Part shown: positions 17,582 through 29,318 of the stretch, one piece after another | How the letters are laid out: the number at the start of each line of letters is the position of its first letter | Position numbering within the stretch: position 1 is the stretch's first letter | NCBI RefSeq assembly: GCF_028656935.1 | Contig: NZ_JAMDGZ010000002.1 | Location: 248,001-312,000 of the forward strand | From: Pseudomonas rubra | GTDB lineage: Bacteria; Pseudomonadota; Gammaproteobacteria; Pseudomonadales; Pseudomonadaceae | Reading direction: 5' to 3' | Length of the DNA: 64,000 nucleotides | Position numbers and translations under genes: made by a program | The notes under the pieces: generated by a model | Told to the model about the DNA's origin: nothing | What the model saw: only the letters and a program-made list of their open reading frames with translations | Databases searched by the model: none

Positions 17582-17824
17582 AGCTGCCGCCACACTTCCC
17601 CATGAATTACCAAAGCATTGCACTATAAGGCAAGGCACTGTGCACAGAGTTACCGTACGGCAGATATGCGCCGGAATACAAGCCCCCAGACGCTCTGATA
17701 CGGCAATAATGGCCATGCCAGCGCGATAACAGGTGCACTGTTTCAAGTGTAGTGAAAGTTATTTTCGTTGCCGGCAATAATTACCGCCTTATAACCACCG
17801 GGCGTGCCGACAGTTATTTAAACC

Positions 17825-17845
17825 GGCACGCTGTTGCAGCGTGCC
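17825..17845. terminator. Stem-loop downstream of the flavin reductase gene
   Basis: Perfect 9-base arms GGCACGCTG / CAGCGTGCC close on a TTG loop, 12 bases after the end of the leftward reductase gene. Reading leftward it is followed by GGTTTAAATAA, a poor U-tract, so termination is plausible but not certain. The remaining gap to 17582 holds no gene. Confidence 0.5.
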
Positions 17846-17857
17846 TTATTCCGTCAT

Positions 17858-18826
17858 TCAATTACGCGGGGCATAAGCGAATACATCGGCGCGCATTTGA
17901 TGCGCGTCCATGCCGGCTTCGACCAGGGCATCGAGGGTGGCATAGATCATGTTCGGCGAACCGCTGGCATACACATGCACACCGGCCAGCTCGCTGATGT
18001 CCTCGCACACCGCCTCGTGCAGCATGCCACAGCGCCCTTCCCAGCCACACAGGTCGCTGACCACCTTGTGCAGGAACAGGTTGGGCAGGCGCGCCCATTC
18101 ATCCCAGTGCTCGATCTGGTAGAAGTCTTCCGGCAAGCGCACACCCCAATACAAGTGCACTGGGTGCTTGAAGCCACTGGCACGGCAATGCTCAATCAGG
18201 CTGTGCATCTGCGCCATGCCAGTACCGGCAGCGATCAGCACCAGCGGGCCGTCAGGCAGTTCGGCCAGGTGTGTGTCACCAAATGGCATTTCAAGCCGCG
18301 CCATGCCGGTGCGCTGCAGCTGGGCAATCAGCTCCACAGCGCTGTTCTCACGGGCCAATACGTGCAGTTCCAGATCGCGGCCGCCATGAGGCGCCGAGGC
18401 CAGCGAGAAAGCCGCCTTGTCACCGCTGTCGCGTTCGATCATCAGGTACTGCCCGGCGTGATAGCGTGGCGGCTTGCCGGCCGGCGCGCGCAGGCGCACA
18501 CGCCAGACATCGCCGCCGACTTCGACACACTCACTGAGCTGACAAGCCAGCTTCCTTACCGGCAGCTCGCCCAAGGCCAGCACGCCATCCCACAACAAGA
18601 CACAGTCCTCCAGGGGTTCGGCGATGCAAGTGAACAGCTCGCCGTGATCACGCTCCACGCCACCCTGGCGCACCCGGCCTTCCACCAGCAGTGCGGCACA
18701 GACGTGGCAGTTACCGTTGCGGCAGCTCTGCGGGCAATCGTAGCCCAGGCGCCGCGCCGCATCGAGAATCCTTTCTCCGGGCCTGAGTGCCAACACGGCC
18801 CCGGACGGCTGCAAGGTTACCTGCAT
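17858..18826 (-). CDS. Ferredoxin-fused NAD(P)H flavin reductase (CDP-6-deoxy-glucoseen reductase-like)
   Basis: A 322-residue electron-transfer protein. Residues 1-90 are a plant-type [2Fe-2S] ferredoxin domain with Cys35, Cys40, Cys43 and a fourth Cys in ELFTCIAEPL. Residues about 95-190 form a flavin-binding barrel (YHAGQYLMIERD), and the rest is an NAD(P)-binding domain (LVLIAAGTGMAQMHSLIEH, YWGVRLPEDFY). It directly abuts ubiD, which ends at 18827. E. coli has the flavin reductase fre beside ubiD, so a role in supplying reduced flavin or electrons to prenyl-FMN-dependent UbiD chemistry is attractive. The sugar-reductase name comes from family similarity and is unlikely to be its job. Confidence 0.88.
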   Translation of the reverse strand: MQVTLQPSGAVLALRPGERILDAARRLGYDCPQSCRNGNCHVCAALLVEGRVRQGGVERDHGELFTCIAEPLEDCVLLWDGVLALGELPVRKLACQLSECVEVGGDVWRVRLRAPAGKPPRYHAGQYLMIERDSGDKAAFSLASAPHGGRDLELHVLARENSAVELIAQLQRTGMARLEMPFGDTHLAELPDGPLVLIAAGTGMAQMHSLIEHCRASGFKHPVHLYWGVRLPEDFYQIEHWDEWARLPNLFLHKVVSDLCGWEGRCGMLHEAVCEDISELAGVHVYASGSPNMIYATLDALVEAGMDAHQMRADVFAYAPRN

Positions 18827-20293
18827 TTAGTCTATTCCCAACTGATGCCATAGCTCATCGATCCGCCGGGTGACGGCTTCATCCTTGACGATGACCCTTC
18901 CCCACTCGCGCGTGGTTTCACCCGGCCACTTGTGCGTTGCGTCCAGGCCCATCTTCGAACCCAGCCCGGACACCGGCGAGGCGAAGTCCAGGTAGTCGAT
19001 CGGGGTATTGTCGATCATCACTGTATCGCGCTTGGGGTCCATGCGCGTGGTAATTGCCCAGATCACATCGTTCCAGTCCCGCGCATTGATATCGTCGTCA
19101 GTGACAATAACGAATTTGGTGTACATGAACTGTCGCAAAAACGACCAAACCCCCAGCATTACGCGCTTGGCGTGACCTGGGTACTGCTTTTTCATGGTCA
19201 CCACCGCCATGCGGTACGAGCAGCCCTCAGGCGGCAGGTAGAAGTCGGTGATCTCCGGGAACTGCTTCTGCAGGATCGGCACGAACACTTCGTTCAACGC
19301 AACGCCAAGGATCGCCGGCTCATCTGGCGGACGACCGGTGTAGGTGCTGTGGTAAATCGGCTTGGTACGGTGGGTAATGCGCTCGACCGTGAACACCGGG
19401 AAGCTGTCGACTTCGTTGTAGTAACCGGTGTGGTCGCCATAGGGGCCCTCAGGTGCCATCTCGCCTGGGTGGATCACGCCTTCGAGGATGATCTCGGCGG
19501 TGGCCGGCACCTGCAGGTCATTGCCGCGGCACTTGACCAGCTCGGTACGGTTGCCACGCAGCAAGCCGGCGAAAGCGTACTCGGAGAGGGTATCGGGCAC
19601 CGGCGTCACGGCGCCGAGGATGGTCGCAGGGTCCGCGCCCAGCGCCACGGCCACCGGGAACGGCTGCCCCGGGTGCTTCTCGCACCACTCACGGTAGTCC
19701 AGGGCGCCGCCACGGTGGCTCAGCCAGCGCATGATGACCTTGTTGCGGCCGATCACCTGCTGACGATAGATGCCCAGATTCTGGCGGTCCTTGTTAGGCC
19801 CGCGGGTAACGGTCAGGCCCCAGGTAATCAGCGGCGCAACGTCGCCCGGCCAGCAGTGCTGCACTGGCAGCAGGCCGAGGTCGACATCATCACCCTCGAT
19901 GACCACTTCGTGGCACGGCGCATCCTTGACCACCTTCGGCGCCATGGCAATGACCTTCTTGAAGATCGGCAGCTTCGACCAGGCGTCCTTGAGACCCTTG
20001 GGTGGCTCGGGCTCCTTGAGGAAAGCCAGCAGCTTGCCGATTTCACGCAGCTCTTCGATGGACTCGGCGCCCATGCCCATGGCCACCCGCTCCGGCGTGC
20101 CGAACAGGTTGCCGAGCACCGGAATATCGAAGCCGGTCGGCTTTTCGAAGAGCAACGCCGGGCCTTTGGCGCGCAGCGTGCGGTCGCAGACTTCGGTCAT
20201 TTCCAGGACTGGAGAGATCGGAACCTGGATGCGCTTGAGTTCGCCGCGCTGTTCCAGGCCGCGGATAAAATCGCGCAAATCGCGATACTGCAT
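18827..20293 (-). CDS. ubiD: 4-hydroxy-3-polyprenylbenzoate decarboxylase UbiD
   Basis: Prenylated-FMN-dependent decarboxylase of ubiquinone synthesis, 488 residues, usual length. The N-terminus [20 protein letters not shown] and the block [15 protein letters not shown] with conserved acidic residues are typical of UbiD, as is [20 protein letters not shown]. The ATG at 20293 is chosen over an upstream extension of 23 codons. It is followed with no gap by the flavin reductase gene and preceded by the rho terminator, so the two form their own operon. Confidence 0.96.
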   Translation of the reverse strand: MQYRDLRDFIRGLEQRGELKRIQVPISPVLEMTEVCDRTLRAKGPALLFEKPTGFDIPVLGNLFGTPERVAMGMGAESIEELREIGKLLAFLKEPEPPKGLKDAWSKLPIFKKVIAMAPKVVKDAPCHEVVIEGDDVDLGLLPVQHCWPGDVAPLITWGLTVTRGPNKDRQNLGIYRQQVIGRNKVIMRWLSHRGGALDYREWCEKHPGQPFPVAVALGADPATILGAVTPVPDTLSEYAFAGLLRGNRTELVKCRGNDLQVPATAEIILEGVIHPGEMAPEGPYGDHTGYYNEVDSFPVFTVERITHRTKPIYHSTYTGRPPDEPAILGVALNEVFVPILQKQFPEITDFYLPPEGCSYRMAVVTMKKQYPGHAKRVMLGVWSFLRQFMYTKFVIVTDDDINARDWNDVIWAITTRMDPKRDTVMIDNTPIDYLDFASPVSGLGSKMGLDATHKWPGETTREWGRVIVKDEAVTRRIDELWHQLGID

Positions 20294-20371
20294 GCAAAAG
20301 CCTCGTCTTGGCCGTATCGGTCGGGGTGCAAAGTGTACGCTGAACCCGGCCCGAATAGCCAAAGTGCAGAC

Positions 20372-20399
20372 AGCAAAAAGCCGGGTTGCCCCGGCTTTC
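20372..20399 (-). terminator. Intrinsic terminator of rho
   Basis: Nine-base arms AAAGCCGGG / CCCGGCTTT with a GCAA loop, followed leftward by a run of five T. It begins 15 bases after the rho stop. It probably also separates rho from ubiD. Confidence 0.85.
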
Positions 20400-20414
20400 G
20401 CATACCGCGTCGAA

Positions 20415-21674
20415 TTACTTGCGTTTCATCGACAGGAAGAACTCATCGTTGGTCTTGGTCTGCTTGAGCTTGTCGATCAAGAACTCGATGGCTGCAACTT
20501 CGTCCATCGGGTGCAGCAGCTTGCGCAGGATCCACATACGCTGCAGTTCGTCGTCGGCGGTCAGCAGCTCTTCGCGACGGGTACCCGAACGGTTGATGTT
20601 GATGGCCGGAAAGACGCGCTTCTCGGCGATCTTGCGGTCCAGGGGCAGCTCCATGTTGCCGGTACCCTTGAACTCTTCGTAGATCACTTCGTCCATCTTC
20701 GAGCCGGTTTCGACCAGCGCGGTGGCGATGATGGTCAGCGAACCGCCTTCTTCGATGTTACGCGCAGCACCGAAGAAACGCTTCGGCTTCTCCAGGGCGT
20801 GGGCATCGACACCACCGGTCAGGACCTTGCCGGAGCTCGGGATCACGGTGTTGTAGGCACGGGCCAGACGGGTGATGGAGTCGAGCAGGATGACCACGTC
20901 TTTCTTGTGTTCAACCAGGCGCTTGGCCTTCTCGATGACCATCTCGGCAACCTGCACGTGGCGGGTTGGCGGCTCGTCGAAGGTGGAGGCAACCACTTCG
21001 CCGCGCACGGTGCGCTGCATTTCGGTCACTTCTTCCGGGCGCTCGTCGATCAGCAGGACGATCAGGTGGCACTCGGGGTTGTTACGGGTGATGTTGGCCG
21101 CGATGTTCTGCAGCATGATGGTCTTGCCCGCCTTTGGCGGAGCGACGATCAGGCCACGCTGGCCTTTGCCGATCGGGGCACAGAGGTCGATAACCCGGCC
21201 GGTGAGGTCTTCGGTGGAACCGTTGCCGGCTTCCATCTTCAGGCGCTCGTTGGGGAACAGCGGCGTCAGGTTCTCGAACAGGATCTTGTTCTTCGCGTTT
21301 TCCGGCCGGTCGAAGTTGATGGTGTCGACTTTCAGCAGGGCGAAGTAACGCTCGCCTTCTTTTGGCGGGCGGATCTTACCGACGATGGTGTCGCCAGTAC
21401 GCAAGTTGAAACGGCGGATCTGGCTTGGCGACACGTAGATGTCGTCCGGGCCGGCCAGGTACGAGGCATCGGCCGAGCGCAGGAAGCCGAAGCCGTCCTG
21501 GAGAATCTCCAGCACGCCGTCACCGGAGATTTCCTCGCCGCTTTTCGCATGCTTTTTCAACAGGGAGAAAATCACATCTTGCTTGCGCGAACGGGCCATA
21601 TTTTCTATGCCCATCTGTTCGGCCATTTCGAGCAGATCGGTAATCGGCTTTTGCTTGAGTTCAGTCAGGTTCAT
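20415..21674 (-). CDS. rho: Transcription termination factor Rho
   Basis: Hexameric RNA-dependent ATPase that ends transcription, 419 residues, the standard length. An N-terminal helical domain ([20 protein letters not shown]) leads to the cold-shock-like RNA-binding domain ([19 protein letters not shown]) and the ATPase domain with Walker [10 protein letters not shown] near residue 180, Walker [14 protein letters not shown] and [11 protein letters not shown] near the end. It stands alone downstream of trxA, as in E. coli. A leader of about 200 bases follows the trxA terminator, consistent with the known autoregulation of rho through its leader; that is inference here. Confidence 0.98.
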   Translation of the reverse strand: MNLTELKQKPITDLLEMAEQMGIENMARSRKQDVIFSLLKKHAKSGEEISGDGVLEILQDGFGFLRSADASYLAGPDDIYVSPSQIRRFNLRTGDTIVGKIRPPKEGERYFALLKVDTINFDRPENAKNKILFENLTPLFPNERLKMEAGNGSTEDLTGRVIDLCAPIGKGQRGLIVAPPKAGKTIMLQNIAANITRNNPECHLIVLLIDERPEEVTEMQRTVRGEVVASTFDEPPTRHVQVAEMVIEKAKRLVEHKKDVVILLDSITRLARAYNTVIPSSGKVLTGGVDAHALEKPKRFFGAARNIEEGGSLTIIATALVETGSKMDEVIYEEFKGTGNMELPLDRKIAEKRVFPAININRSGTRREELLTADDELQRMWILRKLLHPMDEVAAIEFLIDKLKQTKTNDEFFLSMKRK

Positions 21675-21869
21675 AAGGGGAGTGACGTAATCATGTAAGA
21701 AGGGGAAATTAAGCTTCTGGCTTAATGAAGCCGCGCCGCAAAGAAGGCGACAGGATCGCGTACTGATTCGAATTAGGGATGCGTCGGCGACGGCGTGCAG
21801 AGGGCACCGAAGAAACAGTGCGAGGCCGAATGTAACACCTGCTTTTTCTGGCGTCTAGTCACCAGATAA

Positions 21870-21900
21870 AGAAAAGCCCCGACGAATGCGGGGCTTTTTT
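21870..21900 (-). terminator. Intrinsic terminator of trxA
   Basis: AAAAGCCCCG / CGGGGCTTTT arms around a seven-base loop, with T-runs on both sides, begin within a few bases of the trxA stop. It separates trxA from the rho leader on the same strand. Confidence 0.9.
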
Positions 21901-21903
21901 CAC

Positions 21904-22233
21904 TCAGATATTGGCGTCCAGGAAGGCTGCCAGCTGAGATTTCGACAGTGCGCCGACCTTGGTGGCTTCGACGTTGCCGTTCTTGAACAGCATCAGTGTC
22001 GGAATGCCACGCACGCCGTGCTTGGCCGGGGTTTCCTGGTTGTCGTCGATGTTCAGTTTGGCGACGGTCAGTTTGCCCTGGTAAGTAGTAGCGATGTCGT
22101 CCAGAACTGGCGCGATCATTTTGCAAGGGCCGCACCATTCAGCCCAGTAGTCGACCAGCACCGGGCCTTCAGCCTTCAGGACTTCGGCTTCGAAGGTAGC
22201 GTCAGTGACGTGTTTGATAAGATCGCTGCTCAT
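21904..22233 (-). CDS. trxA: Thioredoxin TrxA
   Basis: Cytosolic disulfide reductase of 109 residues. The active site [13 protein letters not shown] is intact near residue 31-40, and the cis-proline segment [11 protein letters not shown] follows. ATG 22233 gives the standard N-terminus [15 protein letters not shown]. The gene is divergent from ppx across about 235 bases that hold both promoters, and it precedes rho as in E. coli. Confidence 0.98.
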   Translation of the reverse strand: MSSDLIKHVTDATFEAEVLKAEGPVLVDYWAEWCGPCKMIAPVLDDIATTYQGKLTVAKLNIDDNQETPAKHGVRGIPTLMLFKNGNVEATKVGALSKSQLAAFLDANI

Positions 22234-22468
22234 GGAAGTCTCCAAGGTCGTAAGCAAAAAAACGTGGCCCATCATAGCTGTACCCGCCGCCTACAGGAAG
22301 CCGGGAACGATTGAGTGTAACTATAGTTGTGCATGACCGCGCATATCGCTGCTGTCACGGGAAAGTCATATTTCCCGCACAACCTGCCCCATATCAAGCC
22401 TTGATACGCTGCGCGTTGGCGTCAGCGCCGGATCGTGGCAGGATTGCCGGGTTATCGACCGAGATCCC

Positions 22469-23977
22469 ATGACCATGCCGCAAACCACAGCCAAGAATCT
22501 GTCCTTGATCGCTGCCATAGACCTGGGCTCCAACAGTTTCCACATGGTGGTCGCCAAGGCTCACCACAGCGAGATCCGCATCCTTGAGCGGCTGGGTGAA
22601 AAGGTTCAGCTGGCCGCCGGCATCAACGAAGAGCGCCAGCTCAGCGAAGAATCCATGCAACGCGGCCTGGACTGCCTCAAGCGCTTTGCCCAACTGATCA
22701 ACGGCATGCCCGACGGCGCCGTGCGCATCGTCGGCACCAACGCCCTGCGCGAGGCGCGCAACCGCGGCGAATTCATCCGCCGCGCCGAAGAAATCCTTGG
22801 CCACCCGGTAGAAGTCATCTCTGGCCGTGAAGAAGCCCGCCTGATCTACCTTGGCGTCTCCCACACGCTGGCCGACACCCCGGGCAAACGCCTGGTCGCC
22901 GACATCGGCGGCGGCAGTACCGAATTCATTATTGGCCAGCGTTTCGAGCCACTGCTGCGTGAGAGCCTGCAGATGGGTTGCGTCAGCTACACCCAGCGTT
23001 ATTTCCGCGACGGCAAGATCACCCCGGCGCGCTATGCCCAGGCCTACACCGCTGCGCGCCTGGAACTGATGAGTATCGAGAACGCCCTGCACCGCCTGAC
23101 CTGGGATGAGGCCATCGGCTCCTCGGGAACCATCCGTGCCATCGGCCTGGCCCTCAAGTCCGGTGGCATGGGCAATGGCGAGGTCAATGCCGAAGGCCTG
23201 GCCTGGCTCAAGCGCAAGCTGTTCAAGCTGGGGGAAACCGACAAGATCGACTTTGACGGGGTCAAGCCCGACCGCCGGGCGATCTTCCCGGCCGGCCTGG
23301 CGATTCTCGAAGCAATTTTCGACGCCCTCGAGCTGCAGCGCATGGACCACTGCGACGGCGCCCTGCGCGAAGGCGTACTGTACGACCTGTTAGGCCGCCA
23401 TCACCATGAAGACGTGCGTGAACGCACCCTGAGCTCGCTGATGGAGCGCTATCACGTTGACCAGGGGCAGGCGGCGCGGGTCGAGCGCAAGGCCCTGCAT
23501 GCCTTCGACCAGGTGGCCAAGGCCTGGGACCTGGAAGACGGGATCTGGCGCGAATTGCTGGGCTGGGCAGCCAAGGTCCATGAAGTGGGGCTGGACATCG
23601 CCCACTACCATTACCACAAGCATGGCGCCTACCTGATCGAGCACTCCGACCTTGCCGGCTTCTCCCGTGAAGACCAGTTGATGCTGGCTCTACTGGTACG
23701 CGGCCACCGGCGCAACATTCCCAAGGACAAGTTCGCCGAGTTCGGCGATGACGCCGTCAAACTGATTCGCCTGTGCGTGCTGCTGCGCTTTGCGATCCTG
23801 TTCCACCACATCCGCGGCACCCAGCAGATGCCCAAGGTCACCCTGCACGCCAAGGGCGACACCCTGGACGTCGAGTTCCCTGCCGGCTGGCTGGAAGAAA
23901 ACCAGCTGACCCAGGCCGATTTCGGCCTGGAGGCAGAATGGCTGGCCCGGGTCGGCTTCGTCCTCAGCGTACGATAA
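22469..23977 (+). CDS. ppx: Exopolyphosphatase Ppx
   Basis: Removes terminal phosphates from polyphosphate; 502 residues, typical of the long Ppx/GppA form. The sugar-kinase fold motifs [15 protein letters not shown] near residue 13 and [12 protein letters not shown] near 145 are clear, and a C-terminal HD-like helical domain follows (residues about 310-500). ATG 22469 has GAGATC upstream; a second ATG two codons later is possible. Its last 14 bases overlap the end of the convergent ppk gene, so the synthesising and degrading enzymes are encoded tail to tail. Confidence 0.96.
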   Translation: MTMPQTTAKNLSLIAAIDLGSNSFHMVVAKAHHSEIRILERLGEKVQLAAGINEERQLSEESMQRGLDCLKRFAQLINGMPDGAVRIVGTNALREARNRGEFIRRAEEILGHPVEVISGREEARLIYLGVSHTLADTPGKRLVADIGGGSTEFIIGQRFEPLLRESLQMGCVSYTQRYFRDGKITPARYAQAYTAARLELMSIENALHRLTWDEAIGSSGTIRAIGLALKSGGMGNGEVNAEGLAWLKRKLFKLGETDKIDFDGVKPDRRAIFPAGLAILEAIFDALELQRMDHCDGALREGVLYDLLGRHHHEDVRERTLSSLMERYHVDQGQAARVERKALHAFDQVAKAWDLEDGIWRELLGWAAKVHEVGLDIAHYHYHKHGAYLIEHSDLAGFSREDQLMLALLVRGHRRNIPKDKFAEFGDDAVKLIRLCVLLRFAILFHHIRGTQQMPKVTLHAKGDTLDVEFPAGWLEENQLTQADFGLEAEWLARVGFVLSVR

Positions 23978-26195
23978 GCACTGGGTTGCTCAGGCGCTCT
24001 AGCAGAGTGGCCTGGGCGCTGCGCGGGTTCTGGTTGCCGGTTGGCGTGCTGCGTACGTAGCGGCCATCCGGTTGCAGAATCCAGGCGTGGGTGTTGTCGG
24101 TCAGGTACCCCTCCAACTCCTTTTTCACCCGCAGGATCAACTTCTTGCCCTCGACCGGGAAGCAGGTCTCGACGCGCTTGTCGAGGTTGCGCTCCATCCA
24201 GTCGGCGCTGGAGAGGAACATCTGCTCTTCGCCGCCATTGAGGAAGTAGAACACCCGCGTGTGTTCGAGGAAGCGACCGATGATCGAGCGCACCTGAATG
24301 TTGTGCGACACCCCGGCAATGCCTGGGCGCAGGCAGCACATGCCGCGCACCACAAGATCGATACGCACCCCGGACTGGCTGGCCTTGTACAACGCGCGAA
24401 TGATCTTCGGATCGGTCAGCGAGTTGAACTTGGCGATGATGTGCGCCGGTTTGCCGTCGAGGGCGAACTGGGTTTCACGCGCGATCATGTCGAGCATGCC
24501 CTTTTTCAGGGTGAACGGCGCGTGCAGCAGTTTTTTCATGCGCAGGGTCTTGCCCATGCCGATCAACTGGCTGAACAGCTTGCCGACGTCTTCGCACAGG
24601 GCGTCGTCGGAGGTCAGCAAACTGTAGTCGGTATACAGGCGGGCGTTGCCGGCGTGGTAGTTACCGGTCCCCAGGTGCGCGTAGCGGACAATCTCGCCGG
24701 CTTCGCGGCGCAGGATCAGCATCATCTTGGCGTGGGTCTTGAAGCCCACCACACCGTAGATCACCACCGCACCCGCCGCTTGCAGGCGGCTGGCCATCTG
24801 CAGGTTGGACTCTTCGTCGAAGCGCGCGCGCAATTCGATCACCGCAGTGACCTCCTTGCCGTTACGCGCAGCGTCGACCAGCGCGTCGACGATCTCCGAG
24901 TTGGCGCCGCTGCGGTACAGGGTCTGGCGCACGGCCAGGACGTGCGGATCCTTGGCAGCCTGGCGCAGCAGGTCGACCACCGGGGTGAACGACTCGAAGG
25001 GGTGCATCAGCAGGATGTCCTGCTTGCTGACCACGCTGAAAATATTCTCGCTGTTCTGCAACAGCTTGGGGATTGCCGGGGTAAACGGCGTGTATTGCAG
25101 CTCCGGGTGGCTGTCCAGGCTGGTGATGCTGAACAGTCGGGTCAGGTTGACCGGGCCATTGACCTGGTACAACTCGCTCTCGCTCAGGCTGAACTGCTTG
25201 AGCAGGTAATCGGAGAGGTGCTTGGGACAGGTGTCGGCCACTTCCAGGCGCACCGCATCGCCATAACGGCGCGAGAACAGCTCGCCGCGCAGAGCCCGGG
25301 CCAGGTCTTCGACATCTTCGGAGTCCAGCGCCAGGTCGGCGTTGCGGGTCAGGCGGAACTGGTAGCAGCCCTTGACCTTCATGCCCTGGAACAGGTCATC
25401 GGCGTGCGCATGAATCATCGACGACAGGAACACATAGTTGTCGCCTGCCCCGCCGACTTCTTCCGGCACCTTGATGACCCTCGGCAGCAAACGCGGCGCC
25501 GGGATGATCGCCAAGCCCGAATCGCGGCCAAAGGCATCGACACCTTCAAGCTCGACGATGAAGTTCAGGCTCTTGTTCACCAGCAACGGGAACGGGTGGG
25601 TCGGGTCGAGACCGATCGGGGTAATGATCGGCGCGATCTCGTCACGGAAGAAGCGCCGCACCCAGGTCTTGAGCTTGGTGTTCCAGTGCCGGCGGCGGAT
25701 GAAGCGGATCTGGTGTTTTTCCAGCTCCGGCAGCAGCACGTCGTTGAGGATCGCGTATTGGCGATCCACTTCGCTGTGGACCACCTCGCTGATACGGGCC
25801 AGCGCCTGGTGCGGCTGCAAGCCGTCGGCGCCAGCCTGTTCACGGGCGAAGGTGATCTGTTTCTTCAGGCCCGCTACACGAATTTCGAAGAACTCATCCA
25901 GGTTGCTGGAGAAGATCAGCAGGAACTTCAGCCGCTCCAGCAGCGGATAGGACTCATCCAGCGCCTGCTCCAGCACGCGGATGTTGAACTGCAGCTGGGA
26001 CAATTCGCGATGAATGTACAGGCTGCTGTCGTCCAGACCGGGAATGACGATCGCAGGCGCGGCCACCGGCGCCGGCGCAGGGGCCTCGACCACAGGCTCC
26101 GCTACTGCAGGCGGCTCCGGCGGGGTCTCGACCATCTGCTCGGGCACAGGCTGGGCATCTTTGACTGCAACGTCGGTAAGTACTTCGTTATTCAT
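23964..26195 (-). CDS. ppk: Polyphosphate kinase Ppk1
   Basis: Makes polyphosphate from ATP; 743 residues. After an unusual N-terminal extension of about 55 residues rich in Pro, Ala, Glu and Val ([17 protein letters not shown] type sequence), the N domain starts [15 protein letters not shown]. The phosphorylated His is in [20 protein letters not shown], and the second family block [17 protein letters not shown] with [11 protein letters not shown] is present. It follows hemB by 19 bases and is likely co-transcribed with it. The C-terminus overlaps ppx by 14 bases on the other strand. The N-extension looks disordered. Confidence 0.97.
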   Translation of the reverse strand: MNNEVLTDVAVKDAQPVPEQMVETPPEPPAVAEPVVEAPAPAPVAAPAIVIPGLDDSSLYIHRELSQLQFNIRVLEQALDESYPLLERLKFLLIFSSNLDEFFEIRVAGLKKQITFAREQAGADGLQPHQALARISEVVHSEVDRQYAILNDVLLPELEKHQIRFIRRRHWNTKLKTWVRRFFRDEIAPIITPIGLDPTHPFPLLVNKSLNFIVELEGVDAFGRDSGLAIIPAPRLLPRVIKVPEEVGGAGDNYVFLSSMIHAHADDLFQGMKVKGCYQFRLTRNADLALDSEDVEDLARALRGELFSRRYGDAVRLEVADTCPKHLSDYLLKQFSLSESELYQVNGPVNLTRLFSITSLDSHPELQYTPFTPAIPKLLQNSENIFSVVSKQDILLMHPFESFTPVVDLLRQAAKDPHVLAVRQTLYRSGANSEIVDALVDAARNGKEVTAVIELRARFDEESNLQMASRLQAAGAVVIYGVVGFKTHAKMMLILRREAGEIVRYAHLGTGNYHAGNARLYTDYSLLTSDDALCEDVGKLFSQLIGMGKTLRMKKLLHAPFTLKKGMLDMIARETQFALDGKPAHIIAKFNSLTDPKIIRALYKASQSGVRIDLVVRGMCCLRPGIAGVSHNIQVRSIIGRFLEHTRVFYFLNGGEEQMFLSSADWMERNLDKRVETCFPVEGKKLILRVKKELEGYLTDNTHAWILQPDGRYVRSTPTGNQNPRSAQATLLERLSNPVLIVR

Positions 26196-26214
26196 CTAGC
26201 GTTCCTGAAGGGCG

Positions 26215-27351
<1,137 letters not shown>

Positions 27352-27432
27352 TCACGTCGAGACACATTTGGACACTTTCCCCAGAGGCCACGAAGGGTTA
27401 GGCTTCGCGTTCATTTCGCCAGCACCCAGAAA

Positions 27433-28077
27433 ATGCTCCAACAATTCCTGCAGGATTTCGGCTATTTTGCCCTTTTTCTCGGCACGTTTTTCGAAGGTGA
27501 GACCATCCTGGTTCTCGCAGGCTTCCTTGCGTTCCGCGGATATATGGATATCAACCTGGTGGTCGTGGTGGCCTTCTTCGGCAGCTACGCGGGTGATCAG
27601 CTGTGGTACTTCATGGGCCGTCGCCATGGGCGCAAGCTGCTGGCGCGCAAACCGCGCTGGCAGATGATGGGCGACCGCGCGCTGGAGCACATACGCCGCC
27701 ATCCGGATATCTGGGTCTTGAGCTTCCGCTTCGTCTACGGCCTGCGCACGGTGATGCCGGTCGCCATCGGCCTGTCCGGCTACCCGCCGCGCCGCTACCT
27801 GCTGCTCAACGGCATTGGCGCCGCCGTCTGGGCCCTGGCCCTGGGCGCCGCCGCCTATCACTTTGGCGCCATTCTCGAAGGCTTGCTCGGCAACGTGAAG
27901 AAGTACGAGCTATGGGTGCTCGGCGGCCTGCTGCTGCTCGGCGGCTGCCTGTGGCTGCGCCGGCGCTTCAAGGCTGCGCGTGTTGCGCGCAAGGAAGCGG
28001 CTGCCATAGAGGCCGACAAGGCTGAGCAAGCTGTAGCCAAGCAGCAGGACCCACGCCAGGGCAGTGACCGGCCATAA
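27433..28077 (+). CDS. DedA-family membrane protein
   Basis: A 214-residue inner-membrane protein of the DedA/SNARE-associated group. The N-terminal block MLQQFLQDFGYFALFLGTFF and ILVLAGFLAFRGYM, then FFGSYAGDQLWYFMGRRHG and SFRFVYGLRTVMPVAIGLSG, are family features including the conserved Arg in FRFVYGLR. DedA proteins are linked to undecaprenyl phosphate or phospholipid flipping and membrane potential. The last 168 bases, encoding the final helix and a charged tail (RRFKAARVARKEAAAIEADK), overlap the end of the convergent hydroxylase gene. Confidence 0.92.
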   Translation: MLQQFLQDFGYFALFLGTFFEGETILVLAGFLAFRGYMDINLVVVVAFFGSYAGDQLWYFMGRRHGRKLLARKPRWQMMGDRALEHIRRHPDIWVLSFRFVYGLRTVMPVAIGLSGYPPRRYLLLNGIGAAVWALALGAAAYHFGAILEGLLGNVKKYELWVLGGLLLLGGCLWLRRRFKAARVARKEAAAIEADKAEQAVAKQQDPRQGSDRP

Positions 28078-29205
28078 GCCGGTGATCCCGGCCAGCACCA
28101 TGGCCGGGACATTCGCCCCCAGGCGCAGCACCTCCAGCCGTAACGCCCAGGGCCTATTCTCCAGTGCCGTCCCCAGCACAAACAAGCCAAACGCCATCAA
28201 GCCGCAGCCCAGCAGCAGGGCGGCGACCGACAACTGCTCGGCACGCTCCATCAAGTAACTGCCCAAGCCCACATACACCGCAAACTGCAGCGCCACATAG
28301 AGCTGCTGCGGCCAGGCCAGGGGCACCTCGAATTTCTTGAAGCGGCTCAGGTCCTGCTTGGCCTGCGGATAACGCCGCTCCACATCATCCGGGCGCCAGC
28401 CGGTAGGCATGAACCAGATCCGCAGCTTGTCCCGCCAGCGCTCGGCCCGCCGCGCATCGCTCCACAGCTGAGCATAGAACTGCAGGTTGGCCCACAGCGG
28501 ATTCCAGCTGGCCAGTGGCGTGGTCACGCCGAAAATCACCGGTTCGTTGTCATCCTCTTCCTGAAAGGTGCCGAACAGACGGTCCCAGACAATGAACACT
28601 CCGCCGTAGTTGCGATCCAAGTACAGAGGGTTCTGCGCATGGTGGACGCGATGATTGGACGGGGTGATGAACAGCCATTCGAACCAACCCAGTTTGGGGA
28701 TGTGCCGGGTGTGCACCCAGAACTGGTACAGCAGGTTCAGCGCCGCAACGGTGATGAACACCAGCGGCGGCACCCCCAGCACAGCCAGTGGCAGGTAGAA
28801 GATCCACGACAGCAAAAATCCGCTGCTGGTCTGGCGCAGGGCCGTGGACAGGTTGTAGTCCTCGCTCTGGTGATGCACCGAATGCGCGGCCCAGAGGATG
28901 TTGCGCTCGTGGCCGAAGCGGTGCAGCCAGTAATAGCAAAAGTCATAGACGACGAACGCCAGCACCCACACCCACAACGCCTCGCCCGGCAACTCGAACA
29001 GCGCCAGGTGCTCCCAGGCCAGCGCATAGGTCACCAGGCCCACGCCCTTGGTCAGCAGGCCCGTGGTGGTCGACAGCACGCCGGCGCTGAGGCTGTTGAT
29101 CGAATCAGCCAGGCGATAGGTGCGCACGCCCCGCAACCGATCGGCGAGCAATTCGACAACGATCAGCACAATGAAAAACGGTACCGCCAACAGGATCAGG
29201 TCCAT
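27910..29205 (-). CDS. Sterol desaturase / fatty acid hydroxylase family protein
   Basis: A 431-residue integral membrane di-iron oxygenase. His boxes are visible in YYWLHRFGHERN, WAAHSVHHQSED, HTRHIP and TPSNHRVHHAQN, matching the eight-histidine pattern of the family. About eight hydrophobic segments surround them, and an extra block of C-terminal helices (residues about 300-410) follows the catalytic domain. The last 20 residues are low-complexity (PAQPQAAAEQQQAAEHP) and lie in the 168-base overlap with the DedA gene. The substrate, a lipid alcohol or acyl chain, is unknown. Confidence 0.92.
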   Translation of the reverse strand: MDLILLAVPFFIVLIVVELLADRLRGVRTYRLADSINSLSAGVLSTTTGLLTKGVGLVTYALAWEHLALFELPGEALWVWVLAFVVYDFCYYWLHRFGHERNILWAAHSVHHQSEDYNLSTALRQTSSGFLLSWIFYLPLAVLGVPPLVFITVAALNLLYQFWVHTRHIPKLGWFEWLFITPSNHRVHHAQNPLYLDRNYGGVFIVWDRLFGTFQEEDDNEPVIFGVTTPLASWNPLWANLQFYAQLWSDARRAERWRDKLRIWFMPTGWRPDDVERRYPQAKQDLSRFKKFEVPLAWPQQLYVALQFAVYVGLGSYLMERAEQLSVAALLLGCGLMAFGLFVLGTALENRPWALRLEVLRLGANVPAMVLAGITGLWPVTALAWVLLLGYSLLSLVGLYGSRFLARNTRSLEAPAQPQAAAEQQQAAEHP

Positions 29206-29318
29206 GGGTCTTCCATCTCCAGCCTATCCTGCAAGATTAGGCCGGGAATGGCATAAACCCTATGGCGACATCTGCCAAACTAGAGGACATTTAGCGCCTC
29301 GAATCGGGAGTAGTGAGC

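Noticed and set aside
18932..21698. Two long rightward frames (511 and 642 residues) over ubiD and rho
   Set aside because: Both are antisense to well-conserved enzymes and show no recognisable domain; explained by GC3 bias.
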